DNA from: Variovorax paradoxus
GTDB lineage: Bacteria > Pseudomonadota > Gammaproteobacteria > Burkholderiales > Burkholderiaceae_C
Reading direction: 5' to 3'
Assembly (NCBI RefSeq): GCF_022009635.1
Contig: NZ_CP091716.1
Span: forward strand, 7,806,501-7,870,500
DNA length: 64,000 bases
The position numbers were made by a program, and so were the translations under genes. Below are positions 35,982-45,123 of this stretch, piece after piece. How positions within the stretch are numbered: the first letter of the stretch is position 1; every line of letters starts with the position of its first letter. The notes beneath the pieces were generated by a model that was given only the letters and a program-made list of their open reading frames with translations, searched no databases and was not told the DNA's origin.

Positions 35982-36004
35982 GAAGTTTTCACCTGTAGAA
36001 AAGT
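35982..36004. promoter_or_regulatory. Putative operator (TTTTC-N7-GAAAA) midway between hydro-lyase operon and porin
   Basis: The sequence GAAGTTTTCACCTGTAGAAAAGT has core TTTTC at 35986-35990 and GAAAA at 35998-36002. Its centre at 35994 is 87 bases from the hydro-lyase start and 86 from the porin start, so one site could serve both promoters. It matches the site at 26574-26596 (reverse complement) at 20 of 23 positions. Confidence 0.7.
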
Positions 36005-36079
36005 CTGAACGTTTCGTTTGCGCCGGTGCCGTCGCCCCTCCAACAATGCGCTCCCCAACTTTCATGGAGGAGACAAGCA

Positions 36080-37297
36080 ATGAGGTTTTTCGCGATGGGA
36101 CTTGCAGCCGCCGGCCTGGCCGGTGCGGCGTGCGCCCAATCTTCGGTCACGCTGTTCGGCGTGGTCGATGCCGGCATCAGCGGCTATTCGAACAAGTCGA
36201 CGGACCCGAAATCGGCCACGCTGGCCAATCCGTTCTATCGGAACCAGGGCAGCGTCACCGCGAGCCAGCGGGTGCTGTCGAACTCGGGCCTTGCGTCCAG
36301 CCGCGTCGGCTTTCGCGGCGTCGAAGACCTGGGCGGCGGACTGGCCGCGAGCTTCTGGCTCGAATCATCGATCACCAACGACTCGGGGCAGGAAGGCATC
36401 CAGAGCTTCGCGCGCCGCTCGACAGTCAGCCTGTCCGGCAGCTTCGGCGAGATCCGCCTGGGCCGGGATATCAACGCGACCTTCACCAACGACTTCGTGT
36501 TCGACCCGCTCGGCGTCAATGGCGTGGGCGTCAACCTGCTCTACCGCGCCGGCACCGCGATGAGCAAGATGGGCGTGCCGCAATCGGCGGGCGTGTCCCC
36601 GGTGCTGACCAATGCCTATGCGCGCAGCAGCAACATGGTGTCCTACTTCCTGCCGCCGAACCTCGGGGGCTTCTATGGACAGGTGCAGTACGCCTTCAAC
36701 GAGAAGACCCAGACCTCGCCCGGCGTGCTGACGCCCGCCGCGACCGACACGCGTTCGGGCCGCTTCGTCGGCGGACGCTTCGGCTACGACCGGGGGCCGC
36801 TGAACGTGGCCCTGGCGCTCAGTCGCAACACGCTGCTGAGCGACTACCTCACGGGCACCACGCTGCGACAGGACACCGTCAACCTCGGCGCGGCCTACGA
36901 CCTGGGCGTGGCGAAGCTCTTCGGCGAGGTTTCGCGCATCAAGAACCGGACGATCGTCACCGGCCTGGCGGCCAGTACAGCGTCCGACCTCGATCTCTCG
37001 GGATTGATGTTCGGCGTCAACGTGCCGGTGGGGCCGGGCGTGATCCGGGCGTCTTATGCAAAGGTGCGGTACGACTACCACCGGCCGTTCAACACCACGC
37101 CGGACCCGAAGGCGCGGCAGCTGGCGTTGAGCTACGTGCACAACCTGTCCAAACGCACCGCCCTGTATGCGAGCGTTGCGCGCATCGACAACAGGAACGG
37201 CGCGGCGCTGTCCGTGGGTGGTCCGAGCTTCGTGTCGGGCGCTCTTGTGCCAAGCCGCTCGACCGGCTACGACTTCGGGCTTCGCCATGCCTTCTGA
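36080..37297 (+). CDS. Gram-negative general porin, Burkholderiales type
   Basis: A 405-residue outer-membrane trimeric porin. GGAGGAG lies 7-13 bases before ATG 36080. The signal peptide is MRFFAMGLAAAGLAGAACA with cleavage before QSSVTLFGVVDAG, the standard porin N-terminus. RVGFRGVEDLGGGLAASFWLE, SLSGSFGEIRLGRD and the terminal Phe of YDFGLRHAF are also typical. It is divergent from the hydro-lyase operon and shares its operator region, so it likely lets in the substrate. Its stop overlaps the start of the next gene by 11 bases. Confidence 0.95.
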   Translation: MRFFAMGLAAAGLAGAACAQSSVTLFGVVDAGISGYSNKSTDPKSATLANPFYRNQGSVTASQRVLSNSGLASSRVGFRGVEDLGGGLAASFWLESSITNDSGQEGIQSFARRSTVSLSGSFGEIRLGRDINATFTNDFVFDPLGVNGVGVNLLYRAGTAMSKMGVPQSAGVSPVLTNAYARSSNMVSYFLPPNLGGFYGQVQYAFNEKTQTSPGVLTPAATDTRSGRFVGGRFGYDRGPLNVALALSRNTLLSDYLTGTTLRQDTVNLGAAYDLGVAKLFGEVSRIKNRTIVTGLAASTASDLDLSGLMFGVNVPVGPGVIRASYAKVRYDYHRPFNTTPDPKARQLALSYVHNLSKRTALYASVARIDNRNGAALSVGGPSFVSGALVPSRSTGYDFGLRHAF

Positions 37298-38327
37298 TTC
37301 CATGCGCACCCCGACGAACGGGTGCCCCCTGCGCATCGCGGTCATTGGCGCGGGCGCCATCGGCGGCCACTTCGCGGCGCGGCTCGCGCAGGCCGGGCAC
37401 TCGGTCACCGTGCTCGACCGCGGCGCCACGCTGGAAGCGATTCGCGAGCACGGCCTGCGCTACACAAGCGGCCCGCAGCCGCAGCAATGCATCGCGGTTC
37501 GCGCCGCGGCATCGCCGCTCGAGATGGAGCCGCCCGAACTCGTGGTGCTCGCGCTCAAGTCGCACGTGCTGCCGGCGGTGGTGCCCACGCTGTCGCCCCT
37601 GCTGAAAGAAGGAGCCACTGTTCTGCCGGTCGGCAACGGCTTGCCGTGGTGGTATTTCCTGGTGCCCGGAAAGCCGCTGTCCGGTTTGCGTCTTCGAAGC
37701 GTGGACCCCGAAGGCGCCATCGAAAGAAGCATCGACGTGCAACAGGTGCTCGGCGGCAGCGTGATGGCGTCCTGCCACTGTTCGGAGCCGGGCGTGGTAG
37801 TGCACAGCGCCGGCGGACGCGTCGTGGTCGGAGAGCCGGCCGGCGGACTCAGCGAACGTGCGCAGCACTGGGCCGGCGTGCTGGCTGACGCCGGGCTTGG
37901 CGCCGTCGCGAGCGACGATATCCGCAGCGAGCTTTGGCTCAAATTGCTGGGCAATGCCTGTGCCAATCCGCTGAGCCTGCTGACCGGCGTGACCACCGAC
38001 CGGATGCTGGACGATGATCCGATGCGCCAATTGTTCGAACGCATGATGACCGAGTGCATCTCGCTCGGTCGGCGGCTGGGCCTGACGATCCAGACCGACA
38101 CGGCGCAGCGCATGGCGCAGACACGCAAGCTCGGCGCGATCAAGACCTCGATGCTGCAGGACATGGAGGCCGGCCGCGGCGTGGAACTCGATGCGATCCT
38201 CGGTGCCGCGCTCGAAAGCGCATCGGCCTTGCAGCAGCCGGTGCCCTACCTGGAGAGCGCGTTCGCGCTGGCCTGCATGCGGGCGCAGCAGGCCGGGTTG
38301 TACTTCTCGCGAAGTTCGGCCCGCTGA
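37287..38327 (+). CDS. Ketopantoate reductase (PanE/ApbA) family protein
   Basis: A 346-residue NADP-dependent dehydrogenase. GAGAIGGHFAARLAQAGH forms the dinucleotide-binding site; ALKSHVLPAVVPTL, PVGNGLPWWYF, and the catalytic Lys/Asn region LWLKLLGNACANPLSLLTG follow. MLQDMEAGRGVELDAILG matches the conserved SSMLQD-like loop. It is longer and more divergent than panE of pantothenate synthesis, and its coupling to a porin suggests that it reduces a 2-oxo acid of the same pathway. The start overlaps the porin's last codons. Confidence 0.87.
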   Translation: MPSDSMRTPTNGCPLRIAVIGAGAIGGHFAARLAQAGHSVTVLDRGATLEAIREHGLRYTSGPQPQQCIAVRAAASPLEMEPPELVVLALKSHVLPAVVPTLSPLLKEGATVLPVGNGLPWWYFLVPGKPLSGLRLRSVDPEGAIERSIDVQQVLGGSVMASCHCSEPGVVVHSAGGRVVVGEPAGGLSERAQHWAGVLADAGLGAVASDDIRSELWLKLLGNACANPLSLLTGVTTDRMLDDDPMRQLFERMMTECISLGRRLGLTIQTDTAQRMAQTRKLGAIKTSMLQDMEAGRGVELDAILGAALESASALQQPVPYLESAFALACMRAQQAGLYFSRSSAR

Positions 38328-38918
38328 TCAGCGCGCCCGGTCGGCCACCGGGCGCACGGCGTGCGTGGATTCGGCGTCCTCGTTCAGCCCGATCCACGCG
38401 TTGCCGAAGTTCACGGCATAGAAGTGCTGATCGGCCTCGCTGCCGGAGCCCGACCAGAACTTGATGGGCGGCGTATCGGGGAAGCGCGCCGCGTCGATGG
38501 TGGGAATGGTGGTTTCGCCTACGCACCAGCGTGGCAGGGTCACGGGAGACTGCTCGGGGCTCAGTGCGAGCGTGAAGCTCTCGTCCACCAGTCCGTGGTC
38601 GCAGCGCCGCAGGGCGGCCAGTTCCCCGATGGTCGGCAGCCGCCACTGGGTGATGCCCTCATGGCCTTGGGTATTGAGCGCGTGAACGCGTGCCTGGGCA
38701 TCCATCAGGCCCAGCCTCTCGGGCTCGCCCACACAACGTTCGCCCTTCGAGGTCTGGCCCACGGCGCAGCGCAGCCATCGCAACCCGGTGGTGGCATCGG
38801 TGACGACAGCCGCCGACTCAGGGCGGGTCGTGGGTGAAACGGCTTGTTCGTTGCAACCGCCGAGCAGCAACAGGGTCATCAAAGCAGCCGCCGACGACCA
38901 AGGCTTCGCATCGCGCAT
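38328..38918 (-). CDS. Lipoprotein with Lcl C-terminal (DUF1566) domain
   Basis: A 196-residue protein. The lipobox LLLLGGC sits near residue 22, so it is an outer- or inner-membrane-anchored lipoprotein. The DUF1566 domain reads DATTGLRWLRCAVGQT, WRLPTIGEL and FWSGSGSEADQHFYAVNF, with several Cys that may form disulfides. The family occurs on phage tails and fimbriae and as secreted lectin-like proteins. It converges directly on the ketopantoate-reductase-like gene and diverges from the Sia operon, with 197 bases between. Confidence 0.87.
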   Translation of the reverse strand: MRDAKPWSSAAALMTLLLLGGCNEQAVSPTTRPESAAVVTDATTGLRWLRCAVGQTSKGERCVGEPERLGLMDAQARVHALNTQGHEGITQWRLPTIGELAALRRCDHGLVDESFTLALSPEQSPVTLPRWCVGETTIPTIDAARFPDTPPIKFWSGSGSEADQHFYAVNFGNAWIGLNEDAESTHAVRPVADRAR

Positions 38919-39115
38919 TCAAAATCCTCCATGACATATAGGTTCTTGGCGGATTTTCCACTCTAGGAGGTGGCACCGGCTTCGCTCAGCCGCGCCCGGC
39001 CCGCAATTGCTTCGCCTGTCAGAGCAGCCGCGGAGAGCCGTCATCCGACTGTCATAGATACGAAACGTTAAAAACATAACATAAGTACACATCTATCCAG
39101 CAGGCGCCGTTTTCC

Positions 39116-40348
39116 ATGCCCGAAACCTCCGAGTATTTGAGCGATTTCCGGCCGCGTTTTCGCCAGCCCAGCGCGGCGGATCTCTGCACGGAAGTGCCGT
39201 GCATGACGACCGAGGAGACGAACGAGAAGGTGATGGAGGTTTTCAACCGGCACCGCGACCTCGTCAGCCTGCCGGTGGTGGAGCAGAACCAGCCGATCGG
39301 CCTGATCAACCGGAACATCTTCCTGTCGCAGATGAGCAAGCCGTTCCGCGTCGAGCTGTATGGCCGCAAGAGTTGCATCGCCTTCATGGACAAGGACCCG
39401 CTGATCGTCGATGCGGCGCTGGACCTGGAAGCGTTGACCTTCAAGACCGTGGCGCACGGCGAGAAGGCCCTGTCCGACGGCTTCATCATCACGCGCGACG
39501 GCGAGTTCGCCGGCGTCGGCAACGGCTTGCAGCTCATGCGCCTGGTGGCGGACCTGCAGGTGTCGCGCAACCGCCAGATCATGCACAGCATCGAATACGC
39601 CAGCGTGATCCAGCGCTCCACCCTGCGCAGCTCGCTCGACGCCCTGTCGCGCGCCTGTCCCGAGGCCCACCTGGTGTGGGAGCCGCGCGACGTGGTCGGC
39701 GGCGATTTCTACCAGTTCAGCACCGCGGCGGACGGCTGGTTCGCCACCGTGGCCGACTGCACGGGGCACGGCGTTCCCGGCGCCTTCATGACGCTGATCG
39801 CCTCCACCAACCTGAATCAGGCCATCGAGCAGCACGGGCCGCGCGACCCCGCCCTCCTGCTGGGCAACGTGAATCGCAGTATCAAACATATGCTGGGCCA
39901 GATGGACGGGCAGGACGCAACGCCCGGCTCGGACGACGGCATGGACGCCGCGTGCTTCTGGTTCGAGCCCGCGCATGGCCGGCTGGTGTTTGCCGGCGCC
40001 CGGCTGTCGCTGTTCCTGCTGCGCCCCGGCGCCGATGCCGTGGAACTGGTCGAGGGGCAGCGCAAGGGCGTGGGCTACATGGACACCGAGTTCGACTTCG
40101 GCTGGACCAACCAGGAACTGCACCTGCCCCAGGGCAGCCTTGTCTTCGTGAGCACCGACGGGCTGATCGACCAGGTCGGCGGCCCCCGCGCCATCGCACT
40201 GGGCAAGCGTCGCGTGCGCGAACTGCTGCTCGAGCAGCGCGGGCGCACGGCCGCGCAAGTCAATCAGGCGGTGCTGGACGCCCTGCGGGCCTGGCAAGGC
40301 GAGCACCACCGCCGCGACGACCTGACCTTTTTCTGTTTCCGCACCTGA
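39116..40348 (+). CDS. SiaA-like PP2C/SpoIIE phosphatase with CBS-like N-terminal domain
   Basis: A 410-residue soluble protein. Residues 1-150 look like a CBS-pair domain: HRDLVSLPVVEQNQPIGLINRN and TVAHGEKALSDGFIITRDGEFAGV. Residues 170-410 are a PP2C/SpoIIE phosphatase with metal Asp in DVVGGDFYQF, ADCTGHGVPGAFMT, FVSTDGLIDQ and HRRDDLTFF. SiaA of Pseudomonas aeruginosa has membrane and HAMP parts instead. In Sia systems this phosphatase dephosphorylates SiaC and so sets diguanylate cyclase activity. It heads an operon of SiaB-, SiaC- and SiaD-like genes. Confidence 0.9.
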   Translation: MPETSEYLSDFRPRFRQPSAADLCTEVPCMTTEETNEKVMEVFNRHRDLVSLPVVEQNQPIGLINRNIFLSQMSKPFRVELYGRKSCIAFMDKDPLIVDAALDLEALTFKTVAHGEKALSDGFIITRDGEFAGVGNGLQLMRLVADLQVSRNRQIMHSIEYASVIQRSTLRSSLDALSRACPEAHLVWEPRDVVGGDFYQFSTAADGWFATVADCTGHGVPGAFMTLIASTNLNQAIEQHGPRDPALLLGNVNRSIKHMLGQMDGQDATPGSDDGMDAACFWFEPAHGRLVFAGARLSLFLLRPGADAVELVEGQRKGVGYMDTEFDFGWTNQELHLPQGSLVFVSTDGLIDQVGGPRAIALGKRRVRELLLEQRGRTAAQVNQAVLDALRAWQGEHHRRDDLTFFCFRT

Positions 40349-40363
40349 CACGGGAATTCACCC

Positions 40364-40936
40364 ATGCCCTTCCCCCCGATCGCCGACAAGTACGGTTCCT
40401 TCTTCAACGTGGCGCGCCAACACCAGGTCATCTTCTATTACGTGGGCTACTTCTCCCAGCACATCGTGGCCGCCATGTCCGACGCCGTGAAGCTGCAGCT
40501 CGAGGTGGCCGGCGTGGCCGGCCCGACACGGCGCAAGCTGTTCTCCTCGTTCGTCGAGATGGCACAGAACATCATTCACTACTCGGCCGATACACTCACG
40601 GCCGCGAGCCTGGACAGCGGCGAGTTGCGCCACGGCTCGGTCTGCATCCGCCGCGAGAGCGACGGCGGCTTTCTACTGCTGTGCGCCAACCCCGTCGAGC
40701 CCGCGATCGCCGATGCGTTGCGCGAGAAGCTGGAGACGCTGCGCAGCATGACGCTGGAAGAGATCAAGCAGGCCTACCGCCAGACGCTGCGCGAAGAAAC
40801 GCCCGAAGGCAGCAAAGGCGCGGGCATGGGACTTCTCACGGTCGCTCGCGACGCCCGCGAGCCGCTGGAGTTCGATTTCGACGCTGCCGACAGCGCCGGT
40901 GGCTCCCCGGTGTTCTACCTGAAGGCGGCGATCTAA
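40364..40936 (+). CDS. SiaB-family protein kinase
   Basis: A 190-residue GHKL-type kinase of the SiaB family (DUF6272). It has SFVEMAQNIIHYSAD near residue 60 as an N-box analogue, with Glu and Asn for Mg-ATP, and GSKGAGMGLLTVARDA near 150 as the G-box. No transmembrane segment is present. SiaB phosphorylates SiaC on Thr; the phosphatase reverses it. The gene follows the phosphatase gene by 15 bases and precedes the SiaC gene by 34. Confidence 0.9.
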   Translation: MPFPPIADKYGSFFNVARQHQVIFYYVGYFSQHIVAAMSDAVKLQLEVAGVAGPTRRKLFSSFVEMAQNIIHYSADTLTAASLDSGELRHGSVCIRRESDGGFLLLCANPVEPAIADALREKLETLRSMTLEEIKQAYRQTLREETPEGSKGAGMGLLTVARDAREPLEFDFDAADSAGGSPVFYLKAAI

Positions 40937-40970
40937 ACCGCCCAAGCCCGGCAACGAATCGAGATTACAG

Positions 40971-41360
40971 ATGGAAAACCTCTACATCGCCCCGACGCCC
41001 AGTTCCCCCCAGGTGGACTTCAAGTTCGACGCTCGGACACTCAGCCTGCGGGGCGAGTCCTATCCCGAAAACGCCGCCGCCTTCTATGGCGAGGTGATTG
41101 CGCGACTCAAGGAATACCTGGCCCAGCAAAGCGGCACCCAGATCGAGGTCAATATCGCATTGGCCTACTTCAACAGCTCCAGCACCAAGATGCTGTTCAA
41201 CCTGATCGCGGCGCTCAACGACGCGGTGGAGGCCGGCAACCGGGTGAACCTGAACTGGTACCACGACGAGGACGACGACACCATCCTCGAATTCGGCCAG
41301 GAGCTCAGCGAAGACTTTCCCGCGATCGACTTCGCGAGCCATCCCGTGAAGCCGGCCTGA
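40971..41360 (+). CDS. SiaC-family (DUF1987) regulatory phosphoprotein
   Basis: A 129-residue protein with the conserved SiaC core: LRGESYPENAAAFYGEVIARL, NIALAYFNSSSTKMLFNLI with the phosphorylated Thr, and NWYHDEDDDTILEFG. In the Pseudomonas system unphosphorylated SiaC binds and activates the diguanylate cyclase SiaD. The stop abuts the SiaD-like start with no intervening bases (41360/41361), indicating coupling. Confidence 0.93.
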   Translation: MENLYIAPTPSSPQVDFKFDARTLSLRGESYPENAAAFYGEVIARLKEYLAQQSGTQIEVNIALAYFNSSSTKMLFNLIAALNDAVEAGNRVNLNWYHDEDDDTILEFGQELSEDFPAIDFASHPVKPA

Positions 41361-42100
41361 ATGGACACCGCCGCACCGCCGGATCTGTTCGACGCCGAGA
41401 GCCGGGCGCTGCAAGCCGCGCGCGCCGCCTACGACGCCAGCGCCACGACGCAGTCCGAACCCTGCCGGCAGGCGCTGGGCGAACTGCTCACGGCCTACGA
41501 ACGGCTCCTGCGCGAAACGCGCCGGCTGGTGCGCCGCAGTGACCGGGCCGAATTCGACATGAACCAGCTGAACCTGCGCCTGCAGGACCTGGCGGCCGAG
41601 CTCGAATACCGCGCCACGCACGATCCGCTGACCGGCGTGCTCAACCGGGCGGCCATCATCGAGCTCGTGAACAGCCATTTTCGGACGGTGACATCGCACT
41701 GATCGTGCTGGACATCGATCACTTCAAGCGCATCAACGACAGCTTCGGCCACCCCACGGGAGACCGCGTCATCCAGGCCGTGGTGAGCTGCCTCAAGCAA
41801 GAGGTGCCGACGACGGCGCAGATCGGCCGTGTCGGCGGCGAGGAATTCACCGTGGTGCTGCCAGGGCAAGGCGGCGATGCCAGCGGACAGGTCGCGCAGG
41901 CGCTGCGGCGTGCCATCGAGGCGTATGCATTCGATCTGCCCGACGGCAGCGGCGTCACGGCCAGCTTCGGCGTGTGCTGGTCGCCGCGCGGCAGCAACTT
42001 CGACAGCGCCTACGGTCTGGCCGACGAAGCCCTGTATGTCGCCAAGCGCGGCGGACGCAACCAGGTCGCGCTCGCATCCGGCCACGCGCAACCCGCATGA
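41361..42100 (+). pseudogene. SiaD-like diguanylate cyclase (GGDEF), single frameshift
   Basis: The first frame reads an N-terminal coiled-coil-like segment with LLRETRRLVRRSDRAEFDMNQL and then ATHDPLTGVLNRAAII, ending after 113 residues. One base is missing in CATTTTCGG near 41678-41682. The next frame goes on SDGDIALIVLDIDHFKRIND through the active-site GRVGGEEFTVVLPG. Restored, it is about 246 residues, the SiaD size. GGEEF and the metal Asp are intact. No RxxD inhibitory site precedes GGEEF (PTTA at that place). The next gene overlaps its stop (ATGA). Confidence 0.88.
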
Positions 42101-44336
42101 GGCGCGAGGCTGAGCCGGGCCGGTCGGCCCGCGCGAAGGGCCGGGCGCCCGACTGGCGCGTGCTGGTCGTGGACCAGGACGCCGACGTGCATGCGGCAGC
42201 GCGCGCCGCGCTGCAGGGCCTCACGCTGTTCGAACGCCCCCTGGTGTTCGTGCATGCCTACTCGGGCGAGGAAGCGCGCGCGCTCGTGCTGCGCGAGCAC
42301 GACCTGGCCGTGGTCATCCTGGACGTGGTGACGGAAAGCACGAAAGCCGGGCTGGACCTGGTGGACTTCATCCGCCACACCGCCGGCCTGCGCAACACGC
42401 GCATCGTGCTGCGCACGGGCGGACCGGGCCATGTGCCGGCGCTGGACACGCTGCTGCGCTATGACATCAACGACTACCGGACCAAGGCCGAGCTCACGCA
42501 GGACCGCCTGCTGGCCATGGTCGTCACGGCCGTGCGCTCCTACAAGCAGCTGTGCGCCATCGAGGCCAACAGCCGCAGCCTGGAGCTCATCGTGCGCTCC
42601 AGCGCCTCGCTGCTCGAAGAGACCGATCTGCGCGCCTTTGCCCGCAGCATCATCACCCAGCTCATCGCGCTGCTCGGCGCGGCCGGGGACGGCCTGGTCT
42701 GTGCACCGGGCATGCAGCCGGCCAGCCCGTACCGCGTGGTGGCGGCGGCCGGCCGGTTCACCGGCCTGGTCGATCTGCCGCTGGATGCGCTGCCCGAATT
42801 GCCCGAGCTCTCCGGGCTGCACCTGTTGCGCCGCGCGCTCTCGCTCGGCTGCAACGTCTATGGCGAGGACGGCGGCGTGGCCCTGCACATCGGCCGCAAG
42901 GACGATCAGGACATGGCCGTCTTCATCGACACCACCGGGCTGCGCGGCACTGTCGACCGGCAGCTGCTGGACGTGTTCTGCGTCAACCTCAGCACGCTGC
43001 TGCACAGCCGAGGGCTGCTGGAGCGGTTGCACGAATACGCCTACTACGACCCGCTCGTGCGACTGCCCAACCGGACCCACTTCGTCGAAAAGGTCGACGA
43101 CTGCGCACGGCAGGGCATGCGGGACCACATCCTGGCGCTGGTCGACATCGACGACTTCAGCGCCACCAACGACGTCATGGGCCACCGCTTCGGCGACCGC
43201 CTGCTGGAGACCGTGGCCCGGCGCCTGGCCGATGCATTGCCGGCCGAAGTCGTGCTGGCCCGCCTGGGCGCCGACACCTTCGGCGTGCTCGGACCCGTCG
43301 GCCAGGTGTCGCCGACGCAATTGCTGGAATGCGTGCGCCAGCCGCTGGCCGTCGACGGCGTGCCGCACAAGGTCTCGCTGACCTGCGGCTACGTCTTGCT
43401 TCCGGAAGACGCACAGGCTGGCGTCGATCTGGTCAAGGACGCCACGATTGCCTTGAAGCGCGCCAAGCGCGACCACCGCGGCCAGCACCTGCAGTACTCC
43501 GGGCACATGGGCACCGAGGCCCGCGCTCGCGCCTTGCTGCTGTCCAATTTGCGTGCCGCCATCGACAACGCGCAGCTGTTCCTGGTCTATCAGCCGCAAA
43601 TCGACCTGAACACCCGCGCGCTGGTGGGCCTGGAAGCCCTGCTGCGCTGGCGCGCCGATGACGGCAATCTGGTGCCGCCGGACCGGTTCATTCCGGTGGC
43701 CGAGCATTCCGGCCTGATCGTGGCGCTCGGGCAATGGGTGTTGTCCACGGCCTGCATGACCATGCGCGAGCTGCTGGATGCGGGCTGCGCGCCGCTGCGC
43801 ATGGCCGTCAACGTCTCGACCGTGCAGTTGCGGGACCCGGGGTTCTTCGAGACCGTGCGCGCGGCGTTGTCGCACAGCCGGCTCCAGGGCAGCCACCTGG
43901 AACTGGAGATCACCGAATCCGTCGCCGTGCTGCCCACGCAACTGCTGGAGTCCACTTTGACCGCCTTGCGGGCCGAGGGCATTTCCATTGCCATCGACGA
44001 CTTCGGCACCGGCTATTCATCGCTGAGCTATCTGGAGCGGCTGCCGCTGGACCGCATCAAGATCGACGGCACTTTCGTGCGCCAGCTCAGCGAGACGCAA
44101 GGGCACGCATCGCCGAAATGGTCGTGCAACTGGGCCGCAAGCTCGGCCTGCACGTGCTGGCCGAAGGCATCGAGGACGATGCCGCCTGGCAAGCGCTGCT
44201 GGCCATGGACTGCAACGAAGGCCAGGGCTACTGCATTGCTCCGCCCATGGACAAGGACAGTTTGTTCCGCTGGCTTCAGCAGCGGGCCGATCGGCGCGAG
44301 GGCATCGCGCTTCACAGCGGGCTGGACGGGGCCTGA
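42097..44336 (+). pseudogene. Receiver-DUF3369-degenerate GGDEF-EAL c-di-GMP phosphodiesterase, frameshift near 3' end
   Basis: About 746 residues if repaired. Order: receiver-like domain (VLVVDQDAD, phospho-acceptor in VVILDVV), DUF3369 sensor (SRSLELIVRSSASLLEETDL), degenerate GGDEF (ARLGADTFGVLG, where GGDEF is replaced), then EAL (GLEALLRWRA, NVSTVQL, ELEITES, IAIDDFGTGYSS, DRIKIDG), all catalytic acids present. Near 44100 one base is lost in CAAGGGCACGC, and the normal end (RIAEMVVQLGRKLG, VLAEGIED, GQGYCIAPPM) continues in another frame. It overlaps the SiaD-like stop by four bases. It probably degrades c-di-GMP made by the cyclase. Confidence 0.85.
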
Positions 44337-44406
44337 TCGATGAGGGCGGCCTGCGGACCACACGCCCTCGCGCTGTCGAACCATGAGATCTGCGTGCCAC
44401 GCGTCT

Positions 44407-44703
44407 TCACGACAGATCTGTCAGTCCACCGGGCCACGACTGTGCACTGTGAAGAACTCGCAAGATGCGAACGCCATCTTCTTCGACCCGATACGCCACG
44501 ATGTATGGCGTGCGACGAATGACAAGTTCGCGGGTTCCTTCGATGCGCCCCGGACGCCCGCCCTCTGGAAACTGCAGCAGCACCAATACCTGCGTGGCAA
44601 TGCGCTCATCTACCGAGATTGCCGCGCGTGAGTCATCTTTCTCGATGAAATCGAATATTCGCTCGCGGTCATCCATCGCCAGCGGCGACCACTCAAGCCT
44701 CAC
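44407..44703 (-). CDS. RelE/ParE-family toxin
   Basis: A 98-residue toxin: MRLEWSPLAMDDRERIFDFIEKD, FPEGGRPGRIEGTRELVI, PYIVAYRVEEDGVRILRVLHSAQSWP. The RxxRVLHSAQ end and the GRxGRxxGTRELV motif are typical of the RelE/ParE superfamily, intact here. Its first four bases overlap the antitoxin stop, so it is translated from the same message. Confidence 0.92.
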   Translation of the reverse strand: MRLEWSPLAMDDRERIFDFIEKDDSRAAISVDERIATQVLVLLQFPEGGRPGRIEGTRELVIRRTPYIVAYRVEEDGVRILRVLHSAQSWPGGLTDLS

Positions 44704-45008
44704 GCGCCACCTTCACCGGCCTTGAGCTGCGCGGCCGCACGACGCTTGGCGAAATGCGCCTCGACTTTTTCATGAGGAATACCCGGGCGAGGGTCGTCCA
44801 AGGCCTCCTGGACCTTGGCCCGGAACCAGGCGTCATACGCCGCGGGATCGACGGTCAGGCCCGCCGGCAACGCGCCCTCTTTTGCCACGCGCGTCAAAAC
44901 GATCCTCATCACATCCGACACGCTAAGACCGATGTTGTCGAGCACAGCAGTCGCGCGCTCCTTGATTTCGGCGTCGATGCGGGTCTGCACCAATGCGTTT
45001 GCGGCCAT
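44700..45008 (-). CDS. RelB/DinJ-family antitoxin
   Basis: A 102-residue antitoxin with the ribbon-helix-helix segment ALVQTRIDAEIKERATAVLDNIG and LSVSDVMRIVLTRVAKEGALP, a RelB/DinJ signature. The start MAANALVQT is preceded by GGAGG five bases upstream. The C-terminal part (DAWFRAKVQEALDD) is the toxin-wrapping tail. It heads the pair and likely represses the promoter at 45009-45123, which has an AT-rich repeated CAATTG motif. Confidence 0.9.
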   Translation of the reverse strand: MAANALVQTRIDAEIKERATAVLDNIGLSVSDVMRIVLTRVAKEGALPAGLTVDPAAYDAWFRAKVQEALDDPRPGIPHEKVEAHFAKRRAAAQLKAGEGGA

Positions 45009-45038
45009 GGCGGCCCTCCTGGTCAGAAAACAATCGAT

Positions 45039-45055
45039 CAATTGTAATTCAATTG
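45039..45055. promoter_or_regulatory. Putative operator of the RelB/RelE-type pair
   Basis: CAATTG-TAATT-CAATTG, two palindromic hexamers five bases apart, lies 31 bases upstream of the antitoxin start in an AT-rich patch within GC-rich DNA. This matches the usual autoregulatory site of ribbon-helix-helix antitoxins. Confidence 0.55.
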
Positions 45056-45123
45056 AATGACAAATGAGCTGCTCACGGTGCGGGCACGGAGGCGTGTGCA
45101 GTCGGCCGCCATGCCGCGAAGGT

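Noticed and set aside
43260..43300. Active diguanylate cyclase in the EAL-containing protein
   Set aside because: The GGDEF position reads ARLGADTFGVLG, so the catalytic motif is lost; only the EAL domain looks catalytic.
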